Below are positions 25,603-34,548 of a stretch of 64,000 nucleotides of DNA, piece after piece; the stretch's first letter is position 1, and the number at the start of each line of letters is the position of its first letter. Under the pieces are notes generated by a model. That model was given only the letters and a program-made list of their open reading frames with translations. It did not search any database and was not told the origin of the DNA. The DNA lies in assembly GCF_036378875.1 (NCBI RefSeq), contig NZ_DASUVO010000130.1, positions 195,844 to 259,843 of the forward strand, in the 5' to 3' direction. Source of the DNA: Actinophytocola sp036378875. Lineage in GTDB: Bacteria; Actinomycetota; Actinomycetes; Mycobacteriales; Pseudonocardiaceae. The position numbers and the translations under genes are program-made.

Positions 25603-26555
25603 AGTGGATGGTGGCAGAGTCCGACGTGTCCGTCCTCACGCGACACCACCGGCGGCTGCGCGGAAGCGCACTCCGCCGTCGCCTTCCAGCACCGCGTCCG
25701 GAAACGACACCCCGACGGCGGGTCCAGCGGAGACGGGATCTCCCCGCCCAGCAGGATCCGCTCCCCGTCGTGGGGTGACAACGTCGGCGCCGCCGACATC
25801 AACGCCGCCGTGTACGGGTGCACGGGCCGGTCGAACACCTCCTCCGTCGGCCCCTCCTCGACCACCTTCCCCAGATACATCACCGAAACGCGGTCCGCGA
25901 CGTGCCGCACCACCGACAGGTCGTGCGAGATGAACAGGTACGACACCCCCAACTCGCGCCGCAGCTCGGAAAGGAGGTTCAGCACCTGCGCCTGAACAGA
26001 CAGGTCCAGCGCCGACACCGGCTCGTCACACACGATCAGGTCCGGCTTCAACGCCAGCGCCCGCGCGATCCCGATCCGCTGCCGCTGCCCACCGGAGAAC
26101 TCACCCGGGTACCGGTCCGCGTCACCGGCACGCAACCCGACCAGCTCCAGCAGCTCACGCACACGCCCGGCCCGGTCGGCAGGCGCCGCGTCCCGGTGCG
26201 TGCGCCACGGCTCACCGATCAGCTCCGCCGCGGTCATCCGCTCGTTCAGCGACGCGTACGGGTCCTGGAACACCATCTGCACCCGCCGCCGCCACGCCAG
26301 CAACTCCTTGCCGCGCAACGTGAACGGGTCCATCTCCCCGAACCGCACCGTCCCGGCGTCCGGGCGCGCCAGCATCAGCAACACCCTGGCCAGCGTGGAC
26401 TTGCCGCAGCCGGACTCGCCGACCAACCCGACCGTCTCGCCACGCCCGATCGTGAGGTCCACACCGTCCAACGCGGTCAGCTGCCTGCGGCCGACCCGGA
26501 ACGACTTACGCAGCCCGGTCGCCGCCAACACCGGCGGTGCCAGAACATCAGGCAT
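25599..26555 (-). CDS. Dpp/Opp-type ABC importer, ATPase F
   Basis: 318 residues: Walker A GESGCGKST, Q-loop QMVFQDPYASL, signature FSGGQRQRIGIARAL, Walker B DLIVCDEPVSALD and switch His in LFISHD. The C-terminal oligopeptide-transporter extension has the Cys motif (CRFRTRCWKATAEC ... CHH), which binds a 4Fe-4S cluster in this family. Overlaps the preceding ATPase gene by eight bases. Confidence 0.94.
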   Translation of the reverse strand: MPDVLAPPVLAATGLRKSFRVGRRQLTALDGVDLTIGRGETVGLVGESGCGKSTLARVLLMLARPDAGTVRFGEMDPFTLRGKELLAWRRRVQMVFQDPYASLNERMTAAELIGEPWRTHRDAAPADRAGRVRELLELVGLRAGDADRYPGEFSGGQRQRIGIARALALKPDLIVCDEPVSALDLSVQAQVLNLLSELRRELGVSYLFISHDLSVVRHVADRVSVMYLGKVVEEGPTEEVFDRPVHPYTAALMSAAPTLSPHDGERILLGGEIPSPLDPPSGCRFRTRCWKATAECASAQPPVVSREDGHVGLCHHPL

Positions 26556-27525
26556 GGCTCAACTCCTCCGAGAAATGGCAGGCGGAGGCCCACCCGTCGC
26601 CCACCGGCGCCAACTCCGGACGCTCCTCGACACACCGGTCGGCCGCGAGTGGACACCGTGCCTGGAACACACAACCGGTCGGGATCGCCGACAGCTCCGG
26701 CGGACTGCCCCCGATCGCCGGCAGCGGCTCGTCCCTGCGCGCGTGTTCGGGCACCGAGTCCAGCAACCCCTTGGTGTACGGGTGGCGCGGATGGTCGAAC
26801 ACCGTGCGCGTCGGGCCGGTCTCCACGACGTTCCCCGCGTACATGACCGCCACGTCGTCGGCGTGCTCCGCCACCAACGCCAGGTCGTGGGTGATCAGCA
26901 CGACCGCCATGTCCCGCTCGGTCTGCAGATCCCGCAACAACCGCATGATCTGCGCCTGCACCGTCACGTCCAACGCCGTGGTCGGCTCGTCGGCGAGCAG
27001 CACGTCCGGGCCCAACGCCACCGCCATCGCGATCAGCAGCCGCTGCCGCATACCCCCGGAGAACTGGTGCGGATACGCGCGATACCGGGCCGCCGGCTCC
27101 GGGATCCCGACCCGCGCCATCAACTCGATCGCCTCAGCGCGCGCGGCCCGCCGCGACAGTCCCTTGTGGATACGGAACGGCTCCGCCAGCTGCCGGCCCA
27201 CCGGCTGCACCGGGTTCATCGCGGTCAACGCGTCCTGGAACACGATCGCCAGCTTCGGTCCGGCGATCTCCCGCCGCCCCGCCCGGTCCAACGCCAGCAC
27301 GTCCGTCCCGTCGACGTACACCGCGCCGCCGGTCACCTCGGCCACCGGATCCAGCAGCCCCACGATCGACTGTGCCGTCAACGACTTGCCGCACCCCGAC
27401 TCGCCCAGCAGCGCCGTCGTCCGTCCCTTTTGGACGGTGAAACTCACGTCGTCCACCGCCCGCAACACACCACCCGGCGTGTGCAGGTCCACCTTCAAAC
27501 CCTCAACCGACAATGCCGCGGTCAC
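26548..27525 (-). CDS. Dpp/Opp-type ABC importer, ATPase D
   Basis: 325 residues from a GTG overlapping the permease stop (GTGA), with GGAGGTGA just before. Walker A GESGCGKSLT, signature FSGGMRQRLLIAMA, Walker B DVLLADEPTTALD, switch His in VLITHD, and the C-terminal Cys motif CVFQARCPLAADRC. Pairs with the F ATPase as the usual heterodimer of peptide/nickel-type importers. Confidence 0.94.
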   Translation of the reverse strand: MTAALSVEGLKVDLHTPGGVLRAVDDVSFTVQKGRTTALLGESGCGKSLTAQSIVGLLDPVAEVTGGAVYVDGTDVLALDRAGRREIAGPKLAIVFQDALTAMNPVQPVGRQLAEPFRIHKGLSRRAARAEAIELMARVGIPEPAARYRAYPHQFSGGMRQRLLIAMAVALGPDVLLADEPTTALDVTVQAQIMRLLRDLQTERDMAVVLITHDLALVAEHADDVAVMYAGNVVETGPTRTVFDHPRHPYTKGLLDSVPEHARRDEPLPAIGGSPPELSAIPTGCVFQARCPLAADRCVEERPELAPVGDGWASACHFSEELSHA

Positions 27526-28460
27526 GCGGTCACCTCCGTCACCGCGCCGCGCCGGCGCTTCGCCAACGTCAACCGCCACCGCTGCGCCGGATCGGTCGCC
27601 AGCCGCACCCACGCCGCCAGGATCGTCGCCGACACCGTCGTGATCACGATCGCCACGCCCGGGAGCACCGCGATCCACCACGCCGTCTGCAGGTACTGCC
27701 GGCCCTGCGCCACCATCAGGCCCCAGCTCACGTCGGGCGGCTGGATCCCGATGCCCAGGAACGACAGCGACGACTCCGACAGCATCACGAAACAGAAGTC
27801 CAACGTGGCCACTGTCAGCATCGTGGGCAGCACGATCGGCAGCAGGTGCCGGTAGATCGTCGCCCAGCTCTTCGTGCCGAACGTGCGCGCGGCGTCCACG
27901 AACAACCGCGTCCGCAGCTCCGCCGACTCCGCCCGCGCCGTGCGCAGGTAGATCGGGATCCGCGCGAACGCCAGGATCAGCACGATGTTCGCCGCCGACG
28001 GCGTGAACACGTACAGCACCACGACCGCGAGCAGCAGCGACGGGAACGACAGGATCACGTCCGCCACCCGCATCGCCACGCTTTCCCGCCACCCGCCGTG
28101 GTAGCCGGCCCACATCCCCAACGCCGACCCGATCACCAGCGAACACAGCACCGCCGGCACCGCCACCGACAGCGTGGTGCCGGCCGCCTCGATCAACCGG
28201 GCCACCACGCTGCGGCCCAGCACATCCGTGCCGAGCAACCCGAAGAACCCGTGGTCGAACGACGGCGGCCGCAGCGACGCCCGCAGATCCTGGCGCACCG
28301 CCCGGTCACCGATCAGCCACGGCCCGAACAACGCGGTCAGCACCACGAGTCCCAGGACCACCGCGGCCACCGCCGCGAACTTGTCCTTGCCGAGCAACTG
28401 CCACCACTTCTGCCGCCGGCGGGTCGGCTTCACCGCCGCGGCACTGATTGTTGCCGTCAT
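27522..28460 (-). CDS. Dpp/Opp-type ABC importer, permease C
   Basis: 312 residues: cytoplasmic N-terminus, first helix FAAVAAVVLGLVVLTALFGP, the conserved LLGTDVLGRSVVARLIEAAG block, and the coupling motif EAAGT...VDAARTFGTKSWATIYRHLLP, typical of BPD_transp_1 subunits of the DppC type. About six helices. Eight bases after the B permease. Confidence 0.93.
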   Translation of the reverse strand: MTATISAAAVKPTRRRQKWWQLLGKDKFAAVAAVVLGLVVLTALFGPWLIGDRAVRQDLRASLRPPSFDHGFFGLLGTDVLGRSVVARLIEAAGTTLSVAVPAVLCSLVIGSALGMWAGYHGGWRESVAMRVADVILSFPSLLLAVVVLYVFTPSAANIVLILAFARIPIYLRTARAESAELRTRLFVDAARTFGTKSWATIYRHLLPIVLPTMLTVATLDFCFVMLSESSLSFLGIGIQPPDVSWGLMVAQGRQYLQTAWWIAVLPGVAIVITTVSATILAAWVRLATDPAQRWRLTLAKRRRGAVTEVTA

Positions 28461-28468
28461 GAAAGCTC

Positions 28469-29398
28469 CTATGCCGCGACCGGCTGGCGGACACGCGCGT
28501 CGATCAGCGCGTGGCAGACGTCGATGACGATGTTCAGCAGGAAGATCGTGACCGCGGTCAGCAGCACCGCGGCCTGCAGCACGGCGAAGTCCCGCTGCAG
28601 GATCGAGTCGATCATCAGCTTGCCGATGCCCGGCCACCCGAAGATCGTCTCCACCACGACCGCGCCGTTGACCAACCCGATCGTGAGGTCACCGGCGACG
28701 GTCAACACCGGCGTCGTGGCGTTGCGCAGCGCGTGCCCGAACACCACCCGCTTCTCACTGGCGCCCTTGCTGCGCGCCACCTTCACGTACGGTGCGGACA
28801 GTGCGCCGACCATCGAGCCGCGCACCACCTGCACCAGCACCCCGAACGGCCGGATCAGCAGCGTGGCCACCGGCAGGATCCACACCTCGAACCCACCGTC
28901 CACACCGGACGTCGGCAGCAGACCGAGGCTGACCCCGAACACCAGCACACCCATGATCGCGAACCAGAAGTCCGGGATGCTCGCCGCCGTCATCGACAGG
29001 AAGCTCGACGTGCGGTCGGCGAGCGAGTTCGGCCGGTACGCCGCGAGGCTGCCGATCAGCACCGCCCCGGCGATCGCGATCAGCATCGTCACCGCGGCCA
29101 GCTGCAGCGTCGCCGGGTAGGCGGTCAGCACCATCTCCCCGGCCGGCTGCCCGGTGCGCAGGGACTCACCGAAGTCCAGCCGCACCACCTGTCCCAGGTA
29201 GTCCCACAGCTGCGACAGGATCGGCTGGTCGAACCCGTGCGCTGCCGCGAACTCCGCGCGCTGCTCGGCCGTCGCCGACAGCGGCAGGTACAGGTTCACC
29301 GGGTCCCCGGTCAGCCGGGCCAGCACGAAGACCCCCAGCACCACGAACACCAGCGGGATCGCGCTGGACACGACCCGCCTGCGCAGGAAGGTGATCAT
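28469..29398 (-). CDS. Dpp/Opp-type ABC importer, permease B
   Basis: 309 residues: ITFLRRRVVSSAIPLVFVVL opening, ARLTGDPVNLYLP, LDFGESLRTGQPAGEMVL and the coupling segment YVKVARSKGASEKRVVFGHALRNATTP (split here: YVKVARSKGASEKRV, FGHALRNA) of DppB-type permeases. Six membrane helices. The start overlaps the stop of the binding-protein gene as ATGA. Confidence 0.93.
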   Translation of the reverse strand: MITFLRRRVVSSAIPLVFVVLGVFVLARLTGDPVNLYLPLSATAEQRAEFAAAHGFDQPILSQLWDYLGQVVRLDFGESLRTGQPAGEMVLTAYPATLQLAAVTMLIAIAGAVLIGSLAAYRPNSLADRTSSFLSMTAASIPDFWFAIMGVLVFGVSLGLLPTSGVDGGFEVWILPVATLLIRPFGVLVQVVRGSMVGALSAPYVKVARSKGASEKRVVFGHALRNATTPVLTVAGDLTIGLVNGAVVVETIFGWPGIGKLMIDSILQRDFAVLQAAVLLTAVTIFLLNIVIDVCHALIDARVRQPVAA

Positions 29399-30963
29399 CG
29401 GTTGTCTCCGTCCGCCGGGCGGATCTCGGCCAACCGCAGCTCGTCCCCGGTCGCCGGGTTGGGTTCGTAGTGGACCGACGGTGAGATGCCCATCAGGCCC
29501 CGCATGTGCGCGAGGTAGGCGTACTGCACCACTTCCTCGTTCTGGTAGGCGAAGATGTCGGCGAACGCGTCCTGGCGCTCCTGCCCGGACAGCTCACCGG
29601 CGGCCGCGATCCGCTCGTCCAGCTCCGGTGTGCCGAAGTAGGACTGGGGGCCGTCGGACAGCAGGTACTGGCTGGTCGTGAACGCGGCGTCACCGGCCTG
29701 GTTGCCGTGCATGATCAGCGCGGCGATCGGCCCGACGTTCTTCGGGAACGGCCGCAACTGGTACGACAGCTGCGCGGCCGTGTCCAACATCAGGATCTTC
29801 ACGTTCAGCCCGATCTGACCGAGCTGGTACTGGAGTGCCTCCGCGGTCTCCGCGACGCGGGGGAACTGGCCGTTGCGGGCGACGAGCGTGATCTGCCGGT
29901 CCACCGGCACACCGTCCTGCTTCGCCTGCGCCACCAGCTCGCTCGCCGCCGACGGATCGGCGTGCCGGGGTTCGAGCCCGTCGTTGTAGCCGACGACACC
30001 GGAGGGGATGAGCTGCGCTGCCGGCAACGCGTTGCCGTCGAACAACACGTCCACAATGGCCTGCCGGTCGATGGCCAACCCGATGGCCTCGCGCACGCGG
30101 ATGTCGTCCAGCGGCGCCTGCGTCCCGTCCAACCGCAACGCGGTGGTCTCGTTGTTCGGGTAGGGGATCGAGTTCTCCGGGGTCGCGTCGACCGGGTCGA
30201 CCGAGGCGGCCATGTCCGCCTCACCCTTCGCGATCATCGCCGCCCGCACACTCGACTCCGACCGCCACACGTACCGCACACGCGGGTAGGCGGGGGCGTC
30301 GCCCCAGTAGGTGTCGTTGCGTTCCAACGTGATCGAGATACCGGTCTGCCAGTCCGCGACCGCGTACGGGCCGGTGCCGACCGGCTCGCGGACCTTCGCG
30401 TCCGTGGCCGTCGTGCGGGGCACGATCTCCACGAACGACAGCCGCAGCGGCAGGATCGGGTCCGGGGCCTTCGTGGTGACCGTCAGCTGGGTCGGGCTGT
30501 CCACGTGCAGACCCAGCGAGTCGTCACCGAAAACGTAACCGTCCACATTGCACATCAGGTCCGAGTTCACCGCGCGGTCGATGGTGAACGCGGCGTCCTC
30601 GGCGGTGAACGGCTGTCCGTCGGAGAAGGTCACGCCGGTGCGGATGTCGAACACCCACGTCGTCGGCGAGGTCTGCCGCCATCCCGTGGACAGCAGCGGT
30701 TCCAGGTCACCGGTGGTCGGGTCCCGCTCGACGAGCGGTTCGGTGATGTTCGAACGGACGACCATGCCCGTGCCGGTCAACGACGACTCGCACGGCTCGA
30801 GGGTCGGTGGTTCCTGCGCGAGCACGATGCGCAGCGTGTCGCCACCGGCGCCGGCGTCGCCGGCCTCACTGTTCGCGACCGTGCACGCGCTCGTCACCAT
30901 CAGGGTCGCCGCGGCTAACGCGCCGAGCCGGTGATGACGGCGTGGTGGTGCGGAAGACGGCAT
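29395..30963 (-). CDS. Dpp/Opp-type substrate-binding lipoprotein (SBP_bac_5)
   Basis: 522 residues. Signal peptide with a lipobox ending T-S-A-C at C27, so a membrane-anchored lipoprotein. Family motifs are TLRIVLAQEPPTLEPCESS, ITEPLVERDP, WVFDIRTGVTFSDGQPFTAED, GTGPYAV and DIRVREAIGLAIDRQAIVDVL. First gene of the importer operon; GGAGAG precedes the ATG. The family imports peptides, nickel chelates, opines or oligosaccharides; position inside an aldarate island suggests a sugar-acid conjugate (inference). The upstream region carries the second copy of the IclR-type palindrome. Confidence 0.93.
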   Translation of the reverse strand: MPSSAPPRRHHRLGALAAATLMVTSACTVANSEAGDAGAGGDTLRIVLAQEPPTLEPCESSLTGTGMVVRSNITEPLVERDPTTGDLEPLLSTGWRQTSPTTWVFDIRTGVTFSDGQPFTAEDAAFTIDRAVNSDLMCNVDGYVFGDDSLGLHVDSPTQLTVTTKAPDPILPLRLSFVEIVPRTTATDAKVREPVGTGPYAVADWQTGISITLERNDTYWGDAPAYPRVRYVWRSESSVRAAMIAKGEADMAASVDPVDATPENSIPYPNNETTALRLDGTQAPLDDIRVREAIGLAIDRQAIVDVLFDGNALPAAQLIPSGVVGYNDGLEPRHADPSAASELVAQAKQDGVPVDRQITLVARNGQFPRVAETAEALQYQLGQIGLNVKILMLDTAAQLSYQLRPFPKNVGPIAALIMHGNQAGDAAFTTSQYLLSDGPQSYFGTPELDERIAAAGELSGQERQDAFADIFAYQNEEVVQYAYLAHMRGLMGISPSVHYEPNPATGDELRLAEIRPADGDNR

Positions 30964-31020
30964 CGTCTCTCCGAAATGGATAGTTCGGGGGAGGCCGGAT
31001 CGTCTAGAAATGCGTGTCCG

Positions 31021-31036
31021 GTCTTCATCTGTAGAC
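31021..31036. promoter_or_regulatory. Second copy of the IclR-type palindrome, upstream of the importer operon
   Basis: GTCTTCATCTGTAGAC is a 6-4-6 inverted repeat with one mismatch. Its half-sites match the operator at 21523-21538 at 11 of 12 positions. It lies 58 bases upstream of the importer start codon. AAATGCGT at 31008-31015 also recurs in the LysR/KdgD promoter at 31974-31981. Confidence 0.6.
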
Positions 31037-31065
31037 GGTGACCGTAAGGCTGACCCTGCACAGCG

Positions 31066-31956
31066 TCAAGAGTTGACCTCCGTCAACCGCAGCAGCGAGT
31101 CCAGTGCCGGGTTGTCGTGGCCGGCCCGCCACACGCAGTGGGTCTCCACGATGTCCGGGGACAGACCGGCGATCTCGGTGAACGCCAGGTTGGGCAGCCG
31201 CAGCCGGGCCGCCGACCGCGGCACGAGCCCCACGCCGACGCCGGCGTCGACCAGCGCGAGCAGGCTGTGGACCTGGCTGACCTGCTGCACGTAGTGGGGT
31301 TCCACGCCGGCCCCGTGGAACGCGCTGATCACCAGTTCCTGCAGGTAGCGGGCCGCGATCGGGGTGTAGGTGACCACGTCGTGGCGGCCGATGTCACCCA
31401 GTGTCGGCGGGCGGCCCAGCTCGGACAGCTTGTGTCCGCGCGGGCAGGCCAGGATCAGGCTCTCGACGTGCACGAGGCGGGTGTTGAGGACCTCCGACGC
31501 CGGCACCCCCCGGGCCAGTCCGACGTGGATGTCGCCCGCGAGCAGCGCGTCGATCTGGTCGCGGGTCACCATCTCGGTCAACGTCAGCTCCACGTCCGGC
31601 AGATGCTGGCTGATCGTGCGGATCCACGTGCCAAGCACGGTCAGCGCGGAGATCGCCGTGAACCCGATCCGCAGCGTGCCGGCCGTGCCGCGCGCCGCGT
31701 TCCGCGCGGTGATCGGCGCCGCCTCCGCGAGGCCGAGGATCCGCCGCGCCTCGGGCAGGAACGCCTCACCTGCCGGCGTGAGTAGCACCGCGCGCGGCGT
31801 CCTGACCAGCAGCTGCACGTCGAGGGCCCGCTCGAGCTTCTGCACCTGCCGCGACAGGGGCGGCTGCGTGATCCGCAGGCGGGCGGCGGCCCGGCCGAAG
31901 TTGCCCTCCTCGGCGACCGCGACGAAACCCCGGAGCTGCTCAAGCGTGAACGACAT
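31066..31956 (-). CDS. LysR-family transcriptional regulator
   Basis: 296 residues. Classic LysR helix-turn-helix: MSFTLEQLRGFVAVAEEGNF, AARLRITQPPLSRQVQKLER. The effector domain has GTLRIGFTAISALTVLG and VGVGLVPRSA. TACCTT ends six bases before the ATG, so it is probably leaderless. Divergent from KdgD and transcribed toward the importer operon, so it probably controls the kdgD-gudD operon in response to an aldarate or pathway intermediate. Confidence 0.93.
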   Translation of the reverse strand: MSFTLEQLRGFVAVAEEGNFGRAAARLRITQPPLSRQVQKLERALDVQLLVRTPRAVLLTPAGEAFLPEARRILGLAEAAPITARNAARGTAGTLRIGFTAISALTVLGTWIRTISQHLPDVELTLTEMVTRDQIDALLAGDIHVGLARGVPASEVLNTRLVHVESLILACPRGHKLSELGRPPTLGDIGRHDVVTYTPIAARYLQELVISAFHGAGVEPHYVQQVSQVHSLLALVDAGVGVGLVPRSAARLRLPNLAFTEIAGLSPDIVETHCVWRAGHDNPALDSLLRLTEVNS

Positions 31957-31964
31957 GCACAGAA

Positions 31965-32004
31965 GGTATCGCAAAATGCGTTGTTGGACTTAGACAGGTA
32001 TCGC
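31965..32004. promoter_or_regulatory. LysR/kdgD divergent control region
   Basis: GGTATCGC occurs at 31965-31972 and 31997-32004, 32 bases (three helical turns) apart on the same strand. CGCA-AAA-TGCG (31970-31980) is a small palindrome. This is the expected place for LysR binding sites. Confidence 0.45.
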
Positions 32005-32053
32005 CACCGGTCATACGCTCCAACTAGTCGCCCCAACACCACTGGAGCCTGCC

Positions 32054-32968
32054 TTGACCCTGAGTCCGGAATCCCTGCGCGACACGCTCGGCACCGGGTT
32101 GCTGTCGTTCCCCGTCACTCACGCCACGGCGGACCTCGCCTTCGACGAGGACGCCTACCGCGAGCACGTGGCCTGGCAGTCGTCCTTCACCGCCGCCGGC
32201 CTGTTCGCCGCCGGCGGCACCGGCGAGTTCTTCTCGCTGACCACCGACGAGGTCGCCCGCGTGGTCAGGGCCGCGGTCGCCGTGGCCGGCGACACCCCCG
32301 TCCTCGCTCCCGCCGGCTACGGCACCGCGCAGGCCGTCGCGATGGCCCGCGACGCCGAGGCCGCCGGCGCGTCCGGGCTGCTCCTGCTGCCGCCCTACCT
32401 CACCGAAGTGCCGCAGGAAGGCCTGATCGAGCACGTCAAGGCCGTCTGCGCGGCCACCTCGCTCGGCGTGATCGTCTACCACCGCGCCAACGCGAAGTTC
32501 ACCTACGACACCACCGCGCGGCTCGCCGACGCCTGCCCCAACCTGATCGGGTTCAAGGACGGCGTCGGCAACGTGGACCTGATGACCCGCATCTACGCGC
32601 GGCTGGGGGAGCGGCTGCTGTCCATCGGCGGGCTGCCCACCGCCGAGACCTACGCGCTGCCGTACCTGGAGATGGGCGTCACCACCTACTCGTCCGCGAT
32701 CTTCAACTTCGCGCCGAACTGGGCCCTCGCGTTCTACGCGGCGGTGCGGGCCCGCGACGCCGTCACCGTCTACCGCATGCTGGACGAGTTCGTGCTGCCC
32801 TACATCGAGATTCGCGACCGGCGAGCGGGGTACGCCGTATCGATCGTCAAGGCGGGCCTGCGCGCGATCGGCCGCGACCCAGGCCCGGTGCGACCCCCCT
32901 TGGCGGACCTGACGCCCAACGAGTTCGATGAGCTCAAGACACTCATCGAGAAAGTGGAACTGTCATGA
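32054..32968 (+). CDS. kdgD: 5-dehydro-4-deoxyglucarate dehydratase
   Basis: 304 residues of the DapA/NAL superfamily from TTG 32054 after TGGAG. Family-specific features are LGTGLLSFPVTHATADLAFD, AAGGTGEFFSLTTDEVARVV, VIVYHRANAKFTYDT and the Schiff-base lysine in GFKDGVGN. It converts 5-keto-4-deoxyglucarate to 2,5-dioxopentanoate with loss of water and CO2, the step after GudD. Overlaps the aldehyde dehydrogenase start as ATGA. Confidence 0.93.
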   Translation: MTLSPESLRDTLGTGLLSFPVTHATADLAFDEDAYREHVAWQSSFTAAGLFAAGGTGEFFSLTTDEVARVVRAAVAVAGDTPVLAPAGYGTAQAVAMARDAEAAGASGLLLLPPYLTEVPQEGLIEHVKAVCAATSLGVIVYHRANAKFTYDTTARLADACPNLIGFKDGVGNVDLMTRIYARLGERLLSIGGLPTAETYALPYLEMGVTTYSSAIFNFAPNWALAFYAAVRARDAVTVYRMLDEFVLPYIEIRDRRAGYAVSIVKAGLRAIGRDPGPVRPPLADLTPNEFDELKTLIEKVELS

Positions 32969-34548
32969 CTGCGACTCTGGCCCTGACCGGATCGATGCTG
33001 ATCGGCGCCGCCGACGTGCGTGGCAGCGCTGGTGAGGTCCGGGGCGTGAACCCGGCGACCGGCGACGCGCTCGAACCAGCATACGGGCTCGGCGACGAGT
33101 CCGATGTGGACCGTGCGGTGTCCCTGGCGTGGCAGGCGTTCCCGACCTACCGGTCGATCTCCGGGAAAACCCGGGCGGCGTTCCTGACCACCGTCGCCGA
33201 CAACATCGACGCGCTCGGCGACACACTCGTGTCCCGGGTGGCCGCCGAGACCGGCATCGCCGAGCCGCGCGTGCGGATGGAGCTGGCCCGCACCACCAAC
33301 CAGCTGCGGCTGTTCGCCTCCGTCGCCGCGGCCGGCCGGTACCTCGGATCCCGCCTGGACACCCCCAACCCGGACCGCGCCCCGCTGCCCAAGCCCGACC
33401 TGCGCCAGCGGAAGATCCCGTTCGGGCCCGTCGCCGTGTTCTCCGCCAGCAACTTCCCCCTCGCGTTCTCCGTCGCCGGCGGCGACACCGCCTCAGCGCT
33501 CGCCGCGGGCGCCCCGGTCGTGGTGAAGGCGCACAGCGCGCATCCCGGCACCTCCGAACTGGTCGGCCGCGCCATCCGCGCCGCCGTGCAGGCACATGAC
33601 CTGCCCGAGGGTGTGTTCTCGCTGCTGTTCGGCTCCGGCAAGGACCTGGGCACCGCGCTCGTGAAGCACCCCCGCATCGCCGCGGTCGGGTTCACCGGCT
33701 CCCGCTCCGGCGGGCTCGCGCTCGTCGCGGCCGCGGCGTCCCGGCCCGTGCCGATTCCCGTGTACGCGGAGATGTCGTCGGTCAACCCGGTGATCCTGCT
33801 GCCCGGCGCGCTCGCCGAGCAGGGCGCCGCGCTCGGCACCGCGTTCGTCGCCTCGCTGACCACCTCCGCCGGGCAGCTGTGCACCAACCCCGGTCTGGTG
33901 TTCGCGCTCGGCGACCCGGCCGAGTTCCTCACCGCCGCCGGTGACGCCGTCCGCGGCACACCGGCCGCCGCCATGCTCTCCGACGGCATCCGCAAGTCCT
34001 ATGTGGACGGTATGTCCCGGCTCGTCGACGCGGCCGGGGTGTCCGAGGTCGCTGTCGGTGGCGCCGACAACACGATCGCCGCGTGCGGCCAGGCCGGCCT
34101 GTTCGTCACCGACGGCGACACGTTCCTCGCCGAGCCTGCGTTGCAGGAGGAGGTGTTCGGCGCGACCTCACTCGTCGTCCGCGTGCGGGACACCGCGCAG
34201 CTGGAGGAAATCCTCGACACGCTCGAGGGCCAGCTCACCGCCACCGTCCACGCCGTCGAATCAGACCACGAGACCGCCGCCGCGCTGCTGCCCCGGCTGG
34301 AGCTGCTGGCCGGGCGCGTGCTGTTCGGCGGCTGGCCCACCGGCGTCGAGGTCGGGCACGCGGTCGTCCACGGCGGCCCGTTCCCCGCCACGTCGGCGCC
34401 GTCGACCACGTCGGTCGGCACCCTGGCCATCGAGCGGTGGCTGCGTCCGGTGGCCTACCAGAACGTGCCGAACGCGTTGCTGCCCGACGAGCTGCGGGAC
34501 GGTAACCCGCTCGGTGTGCCGCGGCTGCGTGACGGGGAGCCCGAGTGA
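32965..34548 (+). CDS. 2,5-dioxovalerate (ketoglutarate semialdehyde)-type aldehyde dehydrogenase
   Basis: 527 residues, NADP-type ALDH. Landmarks: GPVAVFSASNFPLAFSVAGG, VVVKAHSAHPGTSELVGRAI, VGFTGSRSGG, YAEMSSVNPV (catalytic Glu region) and SAGQLCTNPGL (catalytic Cys in GQLCT). This subfamily oxidises 2,5-dioxopentanoate to 2-oxoglutarate, which closes the aldarate route to the TCA cycle. Lies between KdgD and GudD with overlapping starts on both sides. Confidence 0.92.
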   Translation: MTATLALTGSMLIGAADVRGSAGEVRGVNPATGDALEPAYGLGDESDVDRAVSLAWQAFPTYRSISGKTRAAFLTTVADNIDALGDTLVSRVAAETGIAEPRVRMELARTTNQLRLFASVAAAGRYLGSRLDTPNPDRAPLPKPDLRQRKIPFGPVAVFSASNFPLAFSVAGGDTASALAAGAPVVVKAHSAHPGTSELVGRAIRAAVQAHDLPEGVFSLLFGSGKDLGTALVKHPRIAAVGFTGSRSGGLALVAAAASRPVPIPVYAEMSSVNPVILLPGALAEQGAALGTAFVASLTTSAGQLCTNPGLVFALGDPAEFLTAAGDAVRGTPAAAMLSDGIRKSYVDGMSRLVDAAGVSEVAVGGADNTIAACGQAGLFVTDGDTFLAEPALQEEVFGATSLVVRVRDTAQLEEILDTLEGQLTATVHAVESDHETAAALLPRLELLAGRVLFGGWPTGVEVGHAVVHGGPFPATSAPSTTSVGTLAIERWLRPVAYQNVPNALLPDELRDGNPLGVPRLRDGEPE

